Source: Parapedobacter indicus | Lineage (GTDB): Bacteria; Bacteroidota; Bacteroidia; Sphingobacteriales; Sphingobacteriaceae | NCBI RefSeq assembly: GCF_900113765.1 | Contig: NZ_FOQO01000003.1 | Span: 310,001-374,000, forward strand | Reading direction: 5' to 3' | DNA: 64,000 nt | In this document: positions 37,182 to 45,373 of the stretch, piece after piece | Layout: each line of letters opens with the position of its first letter | Position numbering within the stretch: the first letter of the stretch is position 1 | The notes under the pieces: generated by a model | The model's input: the letters and a program-made list of their open reading frames with translations, nothing else | Told to the model about the DNA's origin: nothing | Database searches by the model: none | Position numbers and translations under genes: made by a program

Positions 37182-38330
37182 TTATCTGGTCACGGCAACC
37201 CTCCTTCCTTGTAATTCAAACCGCAATCCGGTATTGGTGGCAAGCGCCTGGAGCACGGCCGACAGCTTTTTATCCCTGCCAATTTCTCCATATAGCCGAA
37301 TATCCTTGGGAACCTCCCTCATATCAAACTCCACATCATACCACCGCTCTATCTGTCGCAATATGTCGGGCAGATCGATTCGGTAAAAGAAAAACACATT
37401 GTTTTTCCATGCGATGGCCGATTCAGTATCGACGGTCTGGATCGAAAAACGCCCTCCCGTTGCTACACATTGCTCACCCGGATGCAATACCCGTGAGGCT
37501 TCGCCGGATTTATCCACGATACGCACGGCACCTTCCAGCAATGTCGTCTTCGCCGCGGGTTCATCCGCATATGCGTTGACATTAAAATGTGTTCCCAGCA
37601 CTTCGATCGCTTGTGCACCGGTCTCAACCACAAAAGGCACCGCTTTCTTTCGCGATTCAGCAAGCTGATTTTTTTCTACTTCAAAATAGGCTTCGCCGGT
37701 CAAGGAGACCCTTCGTTCGTCTTCGGCAAACCGGGTGGGATAGGTTAAGGAAGAAGCCGCATTCAGCCAAACAATTGTGCCGTCGGGAAGTATAATCTTA
37801 TAGGTTCCTCCGCGAGGGGTCTCAATGGTATTCAGCGCCGTAGAAGCGCTTTTTCCTTCGTCGCTCACTTCGTAAACAACCTCTCCTGCCTTTGTTTTAT
37901 GGATACGGATTCCGCGCTCTGCAACCAGCTGACCGGTATCTGCTTCATCCAAAAAAATCGTCCTGCCATCGGCTAGCGTTAAGGTAGCACGCTCTCCACC
38001 GGGATCGATATCTGTTATTTCCCCGTGCGCAGCGGTCGACGGCTCCGGCTCGCCATCGTTCATCTGCCACAGCCCTAACATCCCCACTACGAGCAACACC
38101 GCAGCAGCAATTGCCCAGGACAGGTACTTGTTAGGCACCCGTGAATTTACCTGACGGAACACCCTCTTCCGCATAGCACGATTTGCCCGGATCCAGGCGT
38201 CGTCACTGGGTAGTTCTTCCGATTTGCGGATATAATCCGTAAAGCCAGTTTCTATCCAAGCGCGCTCTTCGTCCGAACAAAGCCCCTGTCGATAGCGCTC
38301 CAACAGCTCCTCTATGTTTTTCCGTTCCAT
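37182..38330 (-). CDS. FecR-family anti-sigma factor
   Basis: 382 aa inner-membrane regulator. The cytoplasmic N-terminal part (1-68) is helical and should hold the sigma factor. One membrane span follows at about 69-88 (YLSWAIAAAVLLVVGMLGLW). The periplasmic FecR domain covers roughly 130-280 (LNTIETPRGGTYKIILPDGT, VWLNAASSLTYPTRFAEDER, GTHFNVNAYADEPAAKTTLL). The C-terminal DUF4974-type domain (about 310-380: FFYRIDLPDILRQIERWYDV) probably contacts the STN domain of SusC. It lies between the sigma gene and the STN-SusC, the standard order for Bacteroidota cell-surface signalling. Confidence 0.95.
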   Translation of the reverse strand: MERKNIEELLERYRQGLCSDEERAWIETGFTDYIRKSEELPSDDAWIRANRAMRKRVFRQVNSRVPNKYLSWAIAAAVLLVVGMLGLWQMNDGEPEPSTAAHGEITDIDPGGERATLTLADGRTIFLDEADTGQLVAERGIRIHKTKAGEVVYEVSDEGKSASTALNTIETPRGGTYKIILPDGTIVWLNAASSLTYPTRFAEDERRVSLTGEAYFEVEKNQLAESRKKAVPFVVETGAQAIEVLGTHFNVNAYADEPAAKTTLLEGAVRIVDKSGEASRVLHPGEQCVATGGRFSIQTVDTESAIAWKNNVFFFYRIDLPDILRQIERWYDVEFDMREVPKDIRLYGEIGRDKKLSAVLQALATNTGLRFELQGRRVAVTR

Positions 38331-38397
38331 TATTTTCGGAAATCCGTTACTTTCCTATTAGCATGGAAGCGAAACCCCAAAAAAGTCCCGATTTTTT

Positions 38398-38982
38398 TTA
38401 AAAATTTTGCAGTAACATTAATAGGAATAGGGAAATTACACGGCCCAGCTTAAACCTCAATTGCTTGAGCGCAGCACTCGAAAGATTTTTGACTGTCTTC
38501 ACAGATAAATTCAATTGACCGGCAATCTCTTGATTCTGGAAACCTTGTCGTTTCAGCCAAAAGACTTCTGCCATATGGGATGAAAATCGATTGGTTACGC
38601 TATCCAGGTAATCCGCCAACTCCTTCTCCTCCAAATTTCGGGTAGTGGTATCCATCGCGTACTCACCACGATGCTGCAGGTAATCCACAAACTTTTCTTG
38701 CACCTTGCGGCGGTCTGTAAGGTTTAGGAACCGATGCCTCACACATTGGTAAAGATAGGGCAATCCTTCACCGATGAGCCGCAAATCGCCGCGTTTTTCC
38801 CACAGGTAAACGAATACCTCCTGCACCATGTCCGCCGCTTCATCTGCATCTTTCACCAACTTAAAGGCATACAGGTAAAGATTTTTATGATACATCTCGT
38901 AGATGGCCGTAAATGCTGCCGTATCGCCCGCACTCAGCGCCTGCCACAGCTCACGGTCATTTTTTCGACTGCCACCATCCAT
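38398..38982 (-). CDS. ECF RNA polymerase sigma factor (FecI-like)
   Basis: 194 aa. Region 2: YEMYHKNLYLYAFKLVKDAD and EAADMVQEVFVYLWEKRGDL. Region 4: ADYLDSVTNRFSSHMAEVFW, LKRQGFQNQEIAGQLNLSVK and TVKNLSSAALKQLRFKLGRV. It directs transcription of the downstream SusCD locus once FecR is signalled. The 67-bp gap to fecR contains the run of T's at 38391-38398 on the plus strand, close to its own stop. A TTG-N20-TAGTTTTG promoter candidate lies about 60 bp upstream of the ATG (38982). Confident. Confidence 0.95.
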   Translation of the reverse strand: MDGGSRKNDRELWQALSAGDTAAFTAIYEMYHKNLYLYAFKLVKDADEAADMVQEVFVYLWEKRGDLRLIGEGLPYLYQCVRHRFLNLTDRRKVQEKFVDYLQHRGEYAMDTTTRNLEEKELADYLDSVTNRFSSHMAEVFWLKRQGFQNQEIAGQLNLSVKTVKNLSSAALKQLRFKLGRVISLFLLMLLQNF

Positions 38983-39041
38983 TGTTGTACTATTTAGTTA
39001 ACCATGCCACCGTAAAATGCGGGCATGTCTTTTAGGATAGG

Positions 39042-39072
39042 CAAAACTAGCCAATGGAAATGAGATTAGCAA
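39042..39072 (-). promoter_or_regulatory. Bacteroidota-type promoter for the ECF sigma gene
   Basis: On the minus strand TTG (39072-39070), a 20-nt spacer and TAGTTTTG (39049-39042) fit the -33/-7 (TTG, TAnnTTTG) pattern of Bacteroidota housekeeping promoters. The expected transcript start is about 50 nt before the sigma ATG at 38982. Confidence 0.5.
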
Positions 39073-39219
39073 CGTTTCTCCGCTCATTGTTCGCTACCGC
39101 ACAACAAGTGTCCGATTTCGAACAGTTTTGTTTTGCAATCAATCCCAACAAGCTGTTTTCAAATCAGTTGTATTTTTGGCACGGCGTTGTATAGTATTAG
39201 TCGATTGGAAAGGACGGCT

Positions 39220-39296
39220 ACTGATAGCTGATCGCTCATAGCCGAGAGCTGATCGCCGAGCGCTGATAACTGATAGCCGACTGCCAATTGTTGATA
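39220..39296. repeat. Heptanucleotide repeat array (11 units), consensus GCTGATA
   Basis: Eleven consecutive 7-bp units in perfect register. Exact or near units include ACTGATA (39220), GCTGATC (39227), GCTCATA (39234), GCCGAGA (39241), GCTGATC (39248), GCTGATA (39262) and ACTGATA (39269). A degenerate twelfth unit follows at 39297. The array ends 13 bp before the ATG of the HlyD-family gene. Short heptad repeats of this type are known in cyanobacteria (STRR) and occur in other genomes; here the register is kept without indels. Confidence 0.85.
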
Positions 39297-39309
39297 GCGA
39301 TTAAAAAAA

Positions 39310-40563
39310 ATGGACAGAGCATTACCGAAAAAAACGTGGAACAGTAAACGTATTACGATGGTTGTGGGCGGAGCGGGCATCCTGGCGTTGATATTTGCCA
39401 GCTACTATTTCACTTCCGGCAATTCAACGCTCAATGTAGATGCCGAACGCATCACCATATCGGAAGTCAAAGAGGATTCCTTCCGTGAATTTATTCCGGT
39501 AAATGGCACTGTCTTACCCATCACGAGCATTTTCCTCGATGCGTCTGTGGGTGGGCGTGTGGAAGAGAAGTTTGTCGAAGATGGCGCCAAGCTTAAGAAG
39601 GGAGATCCCATTATGCGCCTTTCCAATACCGATCTGGAACTGAGTCTTGTAACGCAAGAAACGCAGGTATACAACAACCTCACCCAGATGCAGATTGCCC
39701 AGACCGCCGCACAGCAGACATCCATCAACAACCGCAACCAAATGGCCGATGCCGAAAACGCACTGAAAGAAGCCAAGCGGGTGTACGATCTCAATAAAAC
39801 GTTATACGAAAAAAAAGCCATTGGCAGTCAAGAATACCAAGAGGCAAAAAACAACTATGATTACCAAGTGGAGCGGATCAAACTCACCCGTGAAAACATC
39901 GTTCAGGATTCCATCCGAAGTGTCCAAACGCTCGAACAAAACAAACAACTGTACGCCAGCGGCATGTCTGCATTGGAATTGATGCGCAAAAAGGTGGGAG
40001 ACCTTATCCTACGATCACCGGTAGATGGTCAGCTTACTTCATTCGATGCGGAAATCGGACAAAGTAAAAACCCCGGCGAACGCCTTGGACAAATCGATGT
40101 GCTGACCGGCTTTAAAGTACGTGCCGACATCGACGAACATTACATTTCCCGCATTTATCCCGATTTGGAGGGGGAATTCACATTTGCCGGAAAGAGCTAT
40201 AAACTCGTCATCAAGAAAGTCTATACGCAAGTAACCAATGGCAGATTCCAGGTAGATATGGAGTTCGTAAACGAGGTCCCCGATGGGATCCGACGCGGGC
40301 AGACCCTGCAAATCCGCCTAGCCTTGAGCGATGAAACAAAGGCCATTTTATTAGCCAAAGGAGGCTTTTATCAACAAACAGGGGGCAACTGGGTATTTAA
40401 ACTTACTGAAGACGGAAAGACAGCTTACCGGGTAGATGTGCAACTTGGTCGTCAGAACCCCGACTATTATGAAGTAATCGGTGGATTGGAGCCTGGGGAT
40501 AAAGTGGTCACGTCAAGTTATGAAACGTATGATCGGGTTCAGGAATTGAATATTCGGAATTGA
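39310..40563 (+). CDS. HlyD/MacA-type periplasmic adaptor protein
   Basis: 417 aa. N-terminal membrane anchor at about 17-38 (ITMVVGGAGILALIFASYYF), then a beta-barrel/lipoyl half-motif (GGRVEEKFVEDGAKLKKGDP), a long coiled-coil hairpin (about 110-220, rich in Gln, Asn and Glu), the second lipoyl half (LILRSPVDGQLTSFDAEIGQ) and a C-terminal beta domain (VQLGRQNPDYYEVIGGLEPG). Such proteins link inner-membrane exporters (MacB-type or RND) to an outer-membrane channel. The three downstream FtsX-type permeases point to an ABC exporter, but no ATPase gene follows. The start codon comes after a poly-A stretch and the heptad array, with no evident Shine-Dalgarno sequence. Confidence 0.93.
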   Translation: MDRALPKKTWNSKRITMVVGGAGILALIFASYYFTSGNSTLNVDAERITISEVKEDSFREFIPVNGTVLPITSIFLDASVGGRVEEKFVEDGAKLKKGDPIMRLSNTDLELSLVTQETQVYNNLTQMQIAQTAAQQTSINNRNQMADAENALKEAKRVYDLNKTLYEKKAIGSQEYQEAKNNYDYQVERIKLTRENIVQDSIRSVQTLEQNKQLYASGMSALELMRKKVGDLILRSPVDGQLTSFDAEIGQSKNPGERLGQIDVLTGFKVRADIDEHYISRIYPDLEGEFTFAGKSYKLVIKKVYTQVTNGRFQVDMEFVNEVPDGIRRGQTLQIRLALSDETKAILLAKGGFYQQTGGNWVFKLTEDGKTAYRVDVQLGRQNPDYYEVIGGLEPGDKVVTSSYETYDRVQELNIRN

Positions 40564-40591
40564 GTCATAAGCTGATCGCTGAAAGCTATGC
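40564..40591. repeat. Heptad repeat remnant before first permease gene
   Basis: Four units in register: GTCATAA, GCTGATC, GCTGAAA, GCTATGC. The ATG of the permease gene (40588) falls inside the last unit, so the whole 24-bp spacer after the adaptor stop consists of repeat units. Confidence 0.75.
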
Positions 40592-42939
40592 TAAAAAATT
40601 ACATCAAAATCGCCTTCCGTACGCTCGTTAAGAGCAAATCATATGCTATTATCAATATTGCAGGCCTCGCAATCAGTCTTACAGCGTCTGTTTTACTGTT
40701 GCTGTGGGTTTCGGACGAGTTAAGCTACGACCGCATGCACAGCAAGGCAGACCGTATTTACATCGCAGCGGCGGCCATCGGGAAAGATCAGCTATGGCCC
40801 GTAACCAGCGCTCCCTTGGCCATTTTCGGAAAAGCCGAAATTCCTTCCATTGAGGAAGCATGCCGCGCATCCACTTTCAATAACAGCGTCCTACTGGAAT
40901 ATCAGGACAAAAAATTCACCGAGCCCAGTGTTTATGTCGATCAAAATTTCTTCGAGCTATTCGATTTCAAGTTGCTGGAAGGCAATCCTTCGCAACCGTT
41001 TCCGGATAACCGATCCATTGTGTTAAGCAAGACCACTGCCGAGAAATATTTTGGCAGAGAACCCGCGATGGGCAAAATACTGCAGGTAAAAGAAGGAAAC
41101 GCATACAAGGTGACAGGCGTCATGGAAGACATGCCCAAAAACTCCAGCTTGCAGTTTCCACTGATGCTGCCTTTCGACGTGCTGGCGGAAAACAGACCCA
41201 ACAATCCGCTAAATGCTGACTGGGGCAATCTCAATTATCAAACGTATTTTCTCCTCAAGGCCGATGCCGATGCGGCTGCCGTGGGCAAACAGCTGGCTGA
41301 CATCCATCGGAAAAACCAGCCTGCGGACTTCTGGAAAGACCTCAACTACCTGATGCAACCGCTTACCAAGTACCACCTGTATACGGCTGATGGTGACGAA
41401 CAGGGGATGAAACAGGTTAAAATCTTTGCGTTGGTAGCCGTTGTGATCCTTCTTATTGCGTGTATTAACTATGTCAACCTGGTAACTGCACGTGCCACCC
41501 GGAGAAGTAAAGAAGTGAGTGTTCGCAAGGTAGTGGGTGCCAATAAGGGACACCTGTTCTGGCAATTTATCTCCGAGTCACTGGTGGTATTTTTTATTTC
41601 CATGCTCGTTGCGATCGGGTTATTATATGCATTGATGCCGATGTATAACAGCCTTTCGGGGAAAGAAATGGTCTTCAGCTTATCAGATCGCAACGTGTGG
41701 GCGATATTCAGCTTATCTCTATTGGTTGTGCTGGCATTGGCGGGTATATATCCCGCGCTGATGCTGTCTTCCTTCAACCCGGCGCTCGCACTGAAAGGCA
41801 TTATACCCGGACTTGGGAAGAACAGCGGTTTTAGAAAAGCACTGGTCGTCGTTCAATTCACCTGTTCGATCGTCCTCATTGTAGCGACCATCATTATCAG
41901 CAGGCAATTGGAGTACATCAGAAGCATGAATCTGGGATATTCCAAAGAAAATATCTTCACGTTTGAGAGCCGCAATTTCCGAAGAAACTACGATGACATC
42001 AAGCAACAACTGGAGCAGCAGCCGGGAATCTTAGGGGTAACCGCATCCACTCAACGGATACTCAACGTGCAGAGTTCCACGGGCGACCTGGAATGGGAAG
42101 GGAAACCGGCAAACATGAACTCATTCATGGTTAATCAGCTGTCTATAGACCGTACATTCCCGGAAGTGATGAATATGGAACTCGTGGCGGGAAATGGCTT
42201 CACCGGTACAGCGGCAGACAGCAGCCGTTATCTGTTGAACGAAACCGCCATCAAGGTCATCGGGTTAGACGACCCGGTTGGCAAGCCCATTACCTTCCAT
42301 GATAAACCGGGAATCATCGCCGGCGTGCTCAAAGACTTCCATTTTCAGGACATGAAAACTGCCATTGAACCCTGTATTTTATTTATGGATCCCGATTGGT
42401 CGTGGAATACGATGTACGTAAAGACGACGGGAGCTCAAGCTAAACAGGCGCTTGCAGCCGTGGGGAAACTTTGGAAACAGCACAACGCCGACTATGAATT
42501 CGATTACCAATTCCTCGACGAGTCCTTTGACGCTTTGTACAAGAGTGATATCCGTGCCGGGAAACTATTCAACCTGTTTGCCGGCGTCGCCATCCTCCTT
42601 TCCTGCCTCGGTTTATTCGGACTGGTTACCTACACTGCCGAAACCAAGGTGAAAGAAATCGGCATCCGGAAGACCCTTGGAGCCAGTGTCAGTAACATCA
42701 TTCTTTTGATATCACAAGATTTCCTCAAGCTGGTCGGCGTATCTTTTCTGGTGGCTTTCCCGCTGGGTTGGTGGATGATGAACCGGTGGCTCGAAAATTA
42801 TGTATACCGAACCGCTATCGAATGGTGGGTATTTGCGATAGCCGGCTTTGCAGCATTCGCCATCGCCGCCATTACCGTATGTGGTAAATCACTCCGTGCG
42901 GCGCGGGAGAATCCGATTAAGGCAATAAGGACAGAGTGA
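40588..42939 (+). CDS. FtsX-like ABC transporter permease (MacB_PCD/FtsX x2), copy 1
   Basis: 783 aa inner-membrane protein. TM1 at about 20-42 (YAIINIAGLAISLTASVLLL), a first periplasmic MacB_PCD domain (about 45-240), an FtsX core with RATRRSKEVSVRKVVGANKG (a cytoplasmic coupling-helix region) and three helices (about 285-400). A further helix (VVVQFTCSIVLIVATIIISR) precedes a second periplasmic domain, and a second FtsX core begins AETKVKEIGIRKTLGASVSN and ends in GKSLRAARENPIKAIRTE. This duplicated architecture is the common Bacteroidota type of large FtsX permease. It needs a separate nucleotide-binding subunit, which is absent here. It shares its architecture and many identical stretches with the next gene. 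Confidence 0.94.
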   Translation: MLKNYIKIAFRTLVKSKSYAIINIAGLAISLTASVLLLLWVSDELSYDRMHSKADRIYIAAAAIGKDQLWPVTSAPLAIFGKAEIPSIEEACRASTFNNSVLLEYQDKKFTEPSVYVDQNFFELFDFKLLEGNPSQPFPDNRSIVLSKTTAEKYFGREPAMGKILQVKEGNAYKVTGVMEDMPKNSSLQFPLMLPFDVLAENRPNNPLNADWGNLNYQTYFLLKADADAAAVGKQLADIHRKNQPADFWKDLNYLMQPLTKYHLYTADGDEQGMKQVKIFALVAVVILLIACINYVNLVTARATRRSKEVSVRKVVGANKGHLFWQFISESLVVFFISMLVAIGLLYALMPMYNSLSGKEMVFSLSDRNVWAIFSLSLLVVLALAGIYPALMLSSFNPALALKGIIPGLGKNSGFRKALVVVQFTCSIVLIVATIIISRQLEYIRSMNLGYSKENIFTFESRNFRRNYDDIKQQLEQQPGILGVTASTQRILNVQSSTGDLEWEGKPANMNSFMVNQLSIDRTFPEVMNMELVAGNGFTGTAADSSRYLLNETAIKVIGLDDPVGKPITFHDKPGIIAGVLKDFHFQDMKTAIEPCILFMDPDWSWNTMYVKTTGAQAKQALAAVGKLWKQHNADYEFDYQFLDESFDALYKSDIRAGKLFNLFAGVAILLSCLGLFGLVTYTAETKVKEIGIRKTLGASVSNIILLISQDFLKLVGVSFLVAFPLGWWMMNRWLENYVYRTAIEWWVFAIAGFAAFAIAAITVCGKSLRAARENPIKAIRTE

Positions 42940-42956
42940 AACCAATCACGCAGGAA

Positions 42957-42991
42957 TCTGATAGCCTACTGCTGAAATCTGATCGCTATGA
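42957..42991. repeat. Heptad repeat before second permease gene
   Basis: Five units in register: TCTGATA, GCCTACT, GCTGAAA, TCTGATC, GCTATGA. As at the first permease, the start codon (ATG 42988) lies inside the last unit with the same GCTATG context. Confidence 0.75.
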
Positions 42992-45363
42992 TAAAGAATT
43001 ACCTCAAAACCGCTTTTCGTACGCTGACGAAAAACAGATCGTACTCAGCCATTAACATTTTCGGACTGGCGATCAGTCTTTCCGCAGCTATCCTGATTCT
43101 GCTGTGGGTATGGGACGAGCTAAGCTTTGACAAAATGCACAGCAAAGGCGACCGTATTTATCAGATATCCACAACATTTGATCCCACCTCGGATAATGTA
43201 TGGCCTGTAGGTCCGCCGCCGCTGGCAGTGTTCGCAAAAGCCGAAATACCGGCTATTGAACAAGTCTGTCGTTTAAACAACAGCGACGCTGTAGTAACAC
43301 TGGCTGGAGGGCAGAAATTCAATGAAGGCGGCCAATATGTAGATCCCTCGTTTTTTCACATTTTTGACTTCCCGCTATTGGAGGGAAACAGCGAAAATCC
43401 GTTTCCTGATAACAATTCCATTATTCTTACCAAATCACTCGCCCGCAAATATTTTGGCAACAAAGATCCCATGGGACAACTAGTTTTGGTAAATCTGGAT
43501 CCGTTCCTGGCCGATAGCAAACGAAATTTCCGCGTGACAGGTATTATCGATGATTTCCCTTTGAATTCATCGATTGAGACCGACTTCCTGCTACCCTTTG
43601 GGTTGATTTACGAAAACCAAAAAGACGATGACCTCAATGCACAATGGGGTAGCTTCCATTACCGGACCTTCTTTCTGCTTCAAAATGGAGCCGATTCAAA
43701 GGTGGTTGAAAAGCAACTTGCAGACCTACATCGAAAAAACGATCAAGCTGATATTTTCAAGACATTGGTCTATTTCCTACAACCGTTAAAAAGCCTTCAT
43801 CTTTATAATGCAAAAGGGAAAGATCACGGTATGCAACAGGTGCGGATATTCGCACTCGTCGCGGGCATCATCCTATTGATTGCCTGTATCAATTACGTTA
43901 ACTTGGTAACGGCACGCTCCACACGCCGGAGCAAGGAGGTCGGCGTCCGGAAAGTCATTGGCGCCAATCGTCTTCATCTCTTCTGGCAATTCATCACCGA
44001 ATCGGTTGTCGTATGTATCATCTCCATGGCATTTGCCATCGGACTCACCTACGTAGCCATGCCGTTCTACAATAGTCTATCCGGCAAAGAAATGGAATTC
44101 ACCCTGTTAGACACACGCGTATGGTTACTCTTCAGCGGCACCCTGCTGGCCGTCGTTCTGTTGGCGGGCATTTACCCTGCGCTGTTGCTTTCAACATTTA
44201 GACCCACACAGGCAATAAAAGGGATCGTGGCAGGAATTGGTGGAAACGGCGGGTTCCGCAAAGCATTGGTGATCGTCCAATTTAGCTGCTCGGTAGTGCT
44301 TATTATCTCCACCCTCATTATCAGTCGGCAACTGGAGTACATCCGGCATAAAGAATTGGGTTACGACAAGGAAAACGTCTTCCTATTTAATCAGCGCAAT
44401 TTCCTGGGCCACTTTGAAGCCATACGTGCCGAGCTGGAACGGCAACCGGGTATTGAGGGCGTAACGGCGGCGAGTAGCGACGTCAGTAACATCGGCAGCG
44501 GTACTGGAGATATCGAATGGGAGGGCAAACCAGCCAGTATGTCTAATTTCATGGTCAACCAGATCGCTGTCGATCATCAATTTACAGAAGTGCTAGGTAT
44601 TTCCCTAGTGGAAGGTAAAGGATTAACGGGTACGCCCGTTGATACCAGTTACATCATTCTCAACGAAACGGCTGTTAATCAAATGGCGCTAGAAAATCCC
44701 GTTGGGAAGGTTATCACATTCAAAAACAGCCCAAAAACCATTGTTGGCGTAGCGAAAGATTTCCATTTCAGCGATTTGAAAAAAGCCATCGGCCCGTGTG
44801 TACTGTTTTACGACAAAGGCTTTGCGCTGGGCGGGATGTATGTCAAAACCACAGGGAAGGACGCTGCACAAGCTGTAGCAGCGGTAGAAAAGTTATGGAA
44901 ACAATACAACAGTGAGTTTGATTTTGACTATCAATTTATGGATGATTCGTTCGACAAATTTTACAGAAGCGACATCCGGGCCGGCAAACTATTTAATGTC
45001 TTTGCCGGCATCGCTATTCTCATTTCCTGCCTTGGTCTCTTCGGATTGGTTACCTTTACCGTCGAAACCAAAGTCAAGGAAATCGGCATCCGTAAAACGC
45101 TCGGGGCAAGCGTATCATCGATCATTACATTGCTATCAAAAGACTTTCTCAAATTGGTTGCCCTCTCATTTCTTATTGCCTTCCCCTTGGGGTGGTGGAT
45201 GATGAACCGGTGGCTGGACAACTATGTGTACCGAACCGGTATGGAATGGTGGATATTTGCCGTAGCTGGCTTCGTTGCTTTTGCCATTGCAACCATCACC
45301 GTCTGCGGCAAGTCACTGAAAGCCGCGAAGGAAAATCCGGTTAAGGCGATCAGAACAGAGTAG
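42988..45363 (+). CDS. FtsX-like ABC transporter permease, copy 2
   Basis: 791 aa, the same architecture as the preceding permease: TM1 (YSAINIFGLAISLSAAILIL), MacB_PCD domain, FtsX core with RSTRRSKEVGVRKVIGANRL, a central helix (ALVIVQFSCSVVLIISTLII), second periplasmic domain, and final FtsX core (VETKVKEIGIRKTLGASVSS ... SLKAAKENPVKAIRTE). High similarity to copy 1 over its whole length indicates tandem duplication. Stop at 45363 is followed after 10 bp by the start of a third, damaged copy. Probably part of an exporter together with the HlyD-family adaptor; substrate unknown. Confidence 0.94.
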   Translation: MIKNYLKTAFRTLTKNRSYSAINIFGLAISLSAAILILLWVWDELSFDKMHSKGDRIYQISTTFDPTSDNVWPVGPPPLAVFAKAEIPAIEQVCRLNNSDAVVTLAGGQKFNEGGQYVDPSFFHIFDFPLLEGNSENPFPDNNSIILTKSLARKYFGNKDPMGQLVLVNLDPFLADSKRNFRVTGIIDDFPLNSSIETDFLLPFGLIYENQKDDDLNAQWGSFHYRTFFLLQNGADSKVVEKQLADLHRKNDQADIFKTLVYFLQPLKSLHLYNAKGKDHGMQQVRIFALVAGIILLIACINYVNLVTARSTRRSKEVGVRKVIGANRLHLFWQFITESVVVCIISMAFAIGLTYVAMPFYNSLSGKEMEFTLLDTRVWLLFSGTLLAVVLLAGIYPALLLSTFRPTQAIKGIVAGIGGNGGFRKALVIVQFSCSVVLIISTLIISRQLEYIRHKELGYDKENVFLFNQRNFLGHFEAIRAELERQPGIEGVTAASSDVSNIGSGTGDIEWEGKPASMSNFMVNQIAVDHQFTEVLGISLVEGKGLTGTPVDTSYIILNETAVNQMALENPVGKVITFKNSPKTIVGVAKDFHFSDLKKAIGPCVLFYDKGFALGGMYVKTTGKDAAQAVAAVEKLWKQYNSEFDFDYQFMDDSFDKFYRSDIRAGKLFNVFAGIAILISCLGLFGLVTFTVETKVKEIGIRKTLGASVSSIITLLSKDFLKLVALSFLIAFPLGWWMMNRWLDNYVYRTGMEWWIFAVAGFVAFAIATITVCGKSLKAAKENPVKAIRTE

Positions 45364-45373
45364 TTAGTTGGCT

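Larger units (their letters stand above)
38983..39309. other. Divergent intergenic region, sigma gene / HlyD gene
   Basis: 327 bp without a gene. It holds the sigma-gene promoter (39042-39072, minus strand), a lone TATTTTTG -7-like element for the plus strand at 39172-39179 (no clear -33 partner), and the heptanucleotide repeat array at 39220-39296, which would lie in the leader of the HlyD-family gene. Confidence 0.6.

Noticed and set aside
39220-39302. Possible CRISPR-like array
   Set aside because: Units are 7 bp with no spacers, and no cas genes are nearby; it is a simple short tandem repeat.
39159-39380. Minus-strand frame encoding a QLSA-type repeat peptide
   Set aside because: The peptide repeat is only the translation of the heptanucleotide array, the frame overlaps the HlyD-family gene, and it has no plausible start context.
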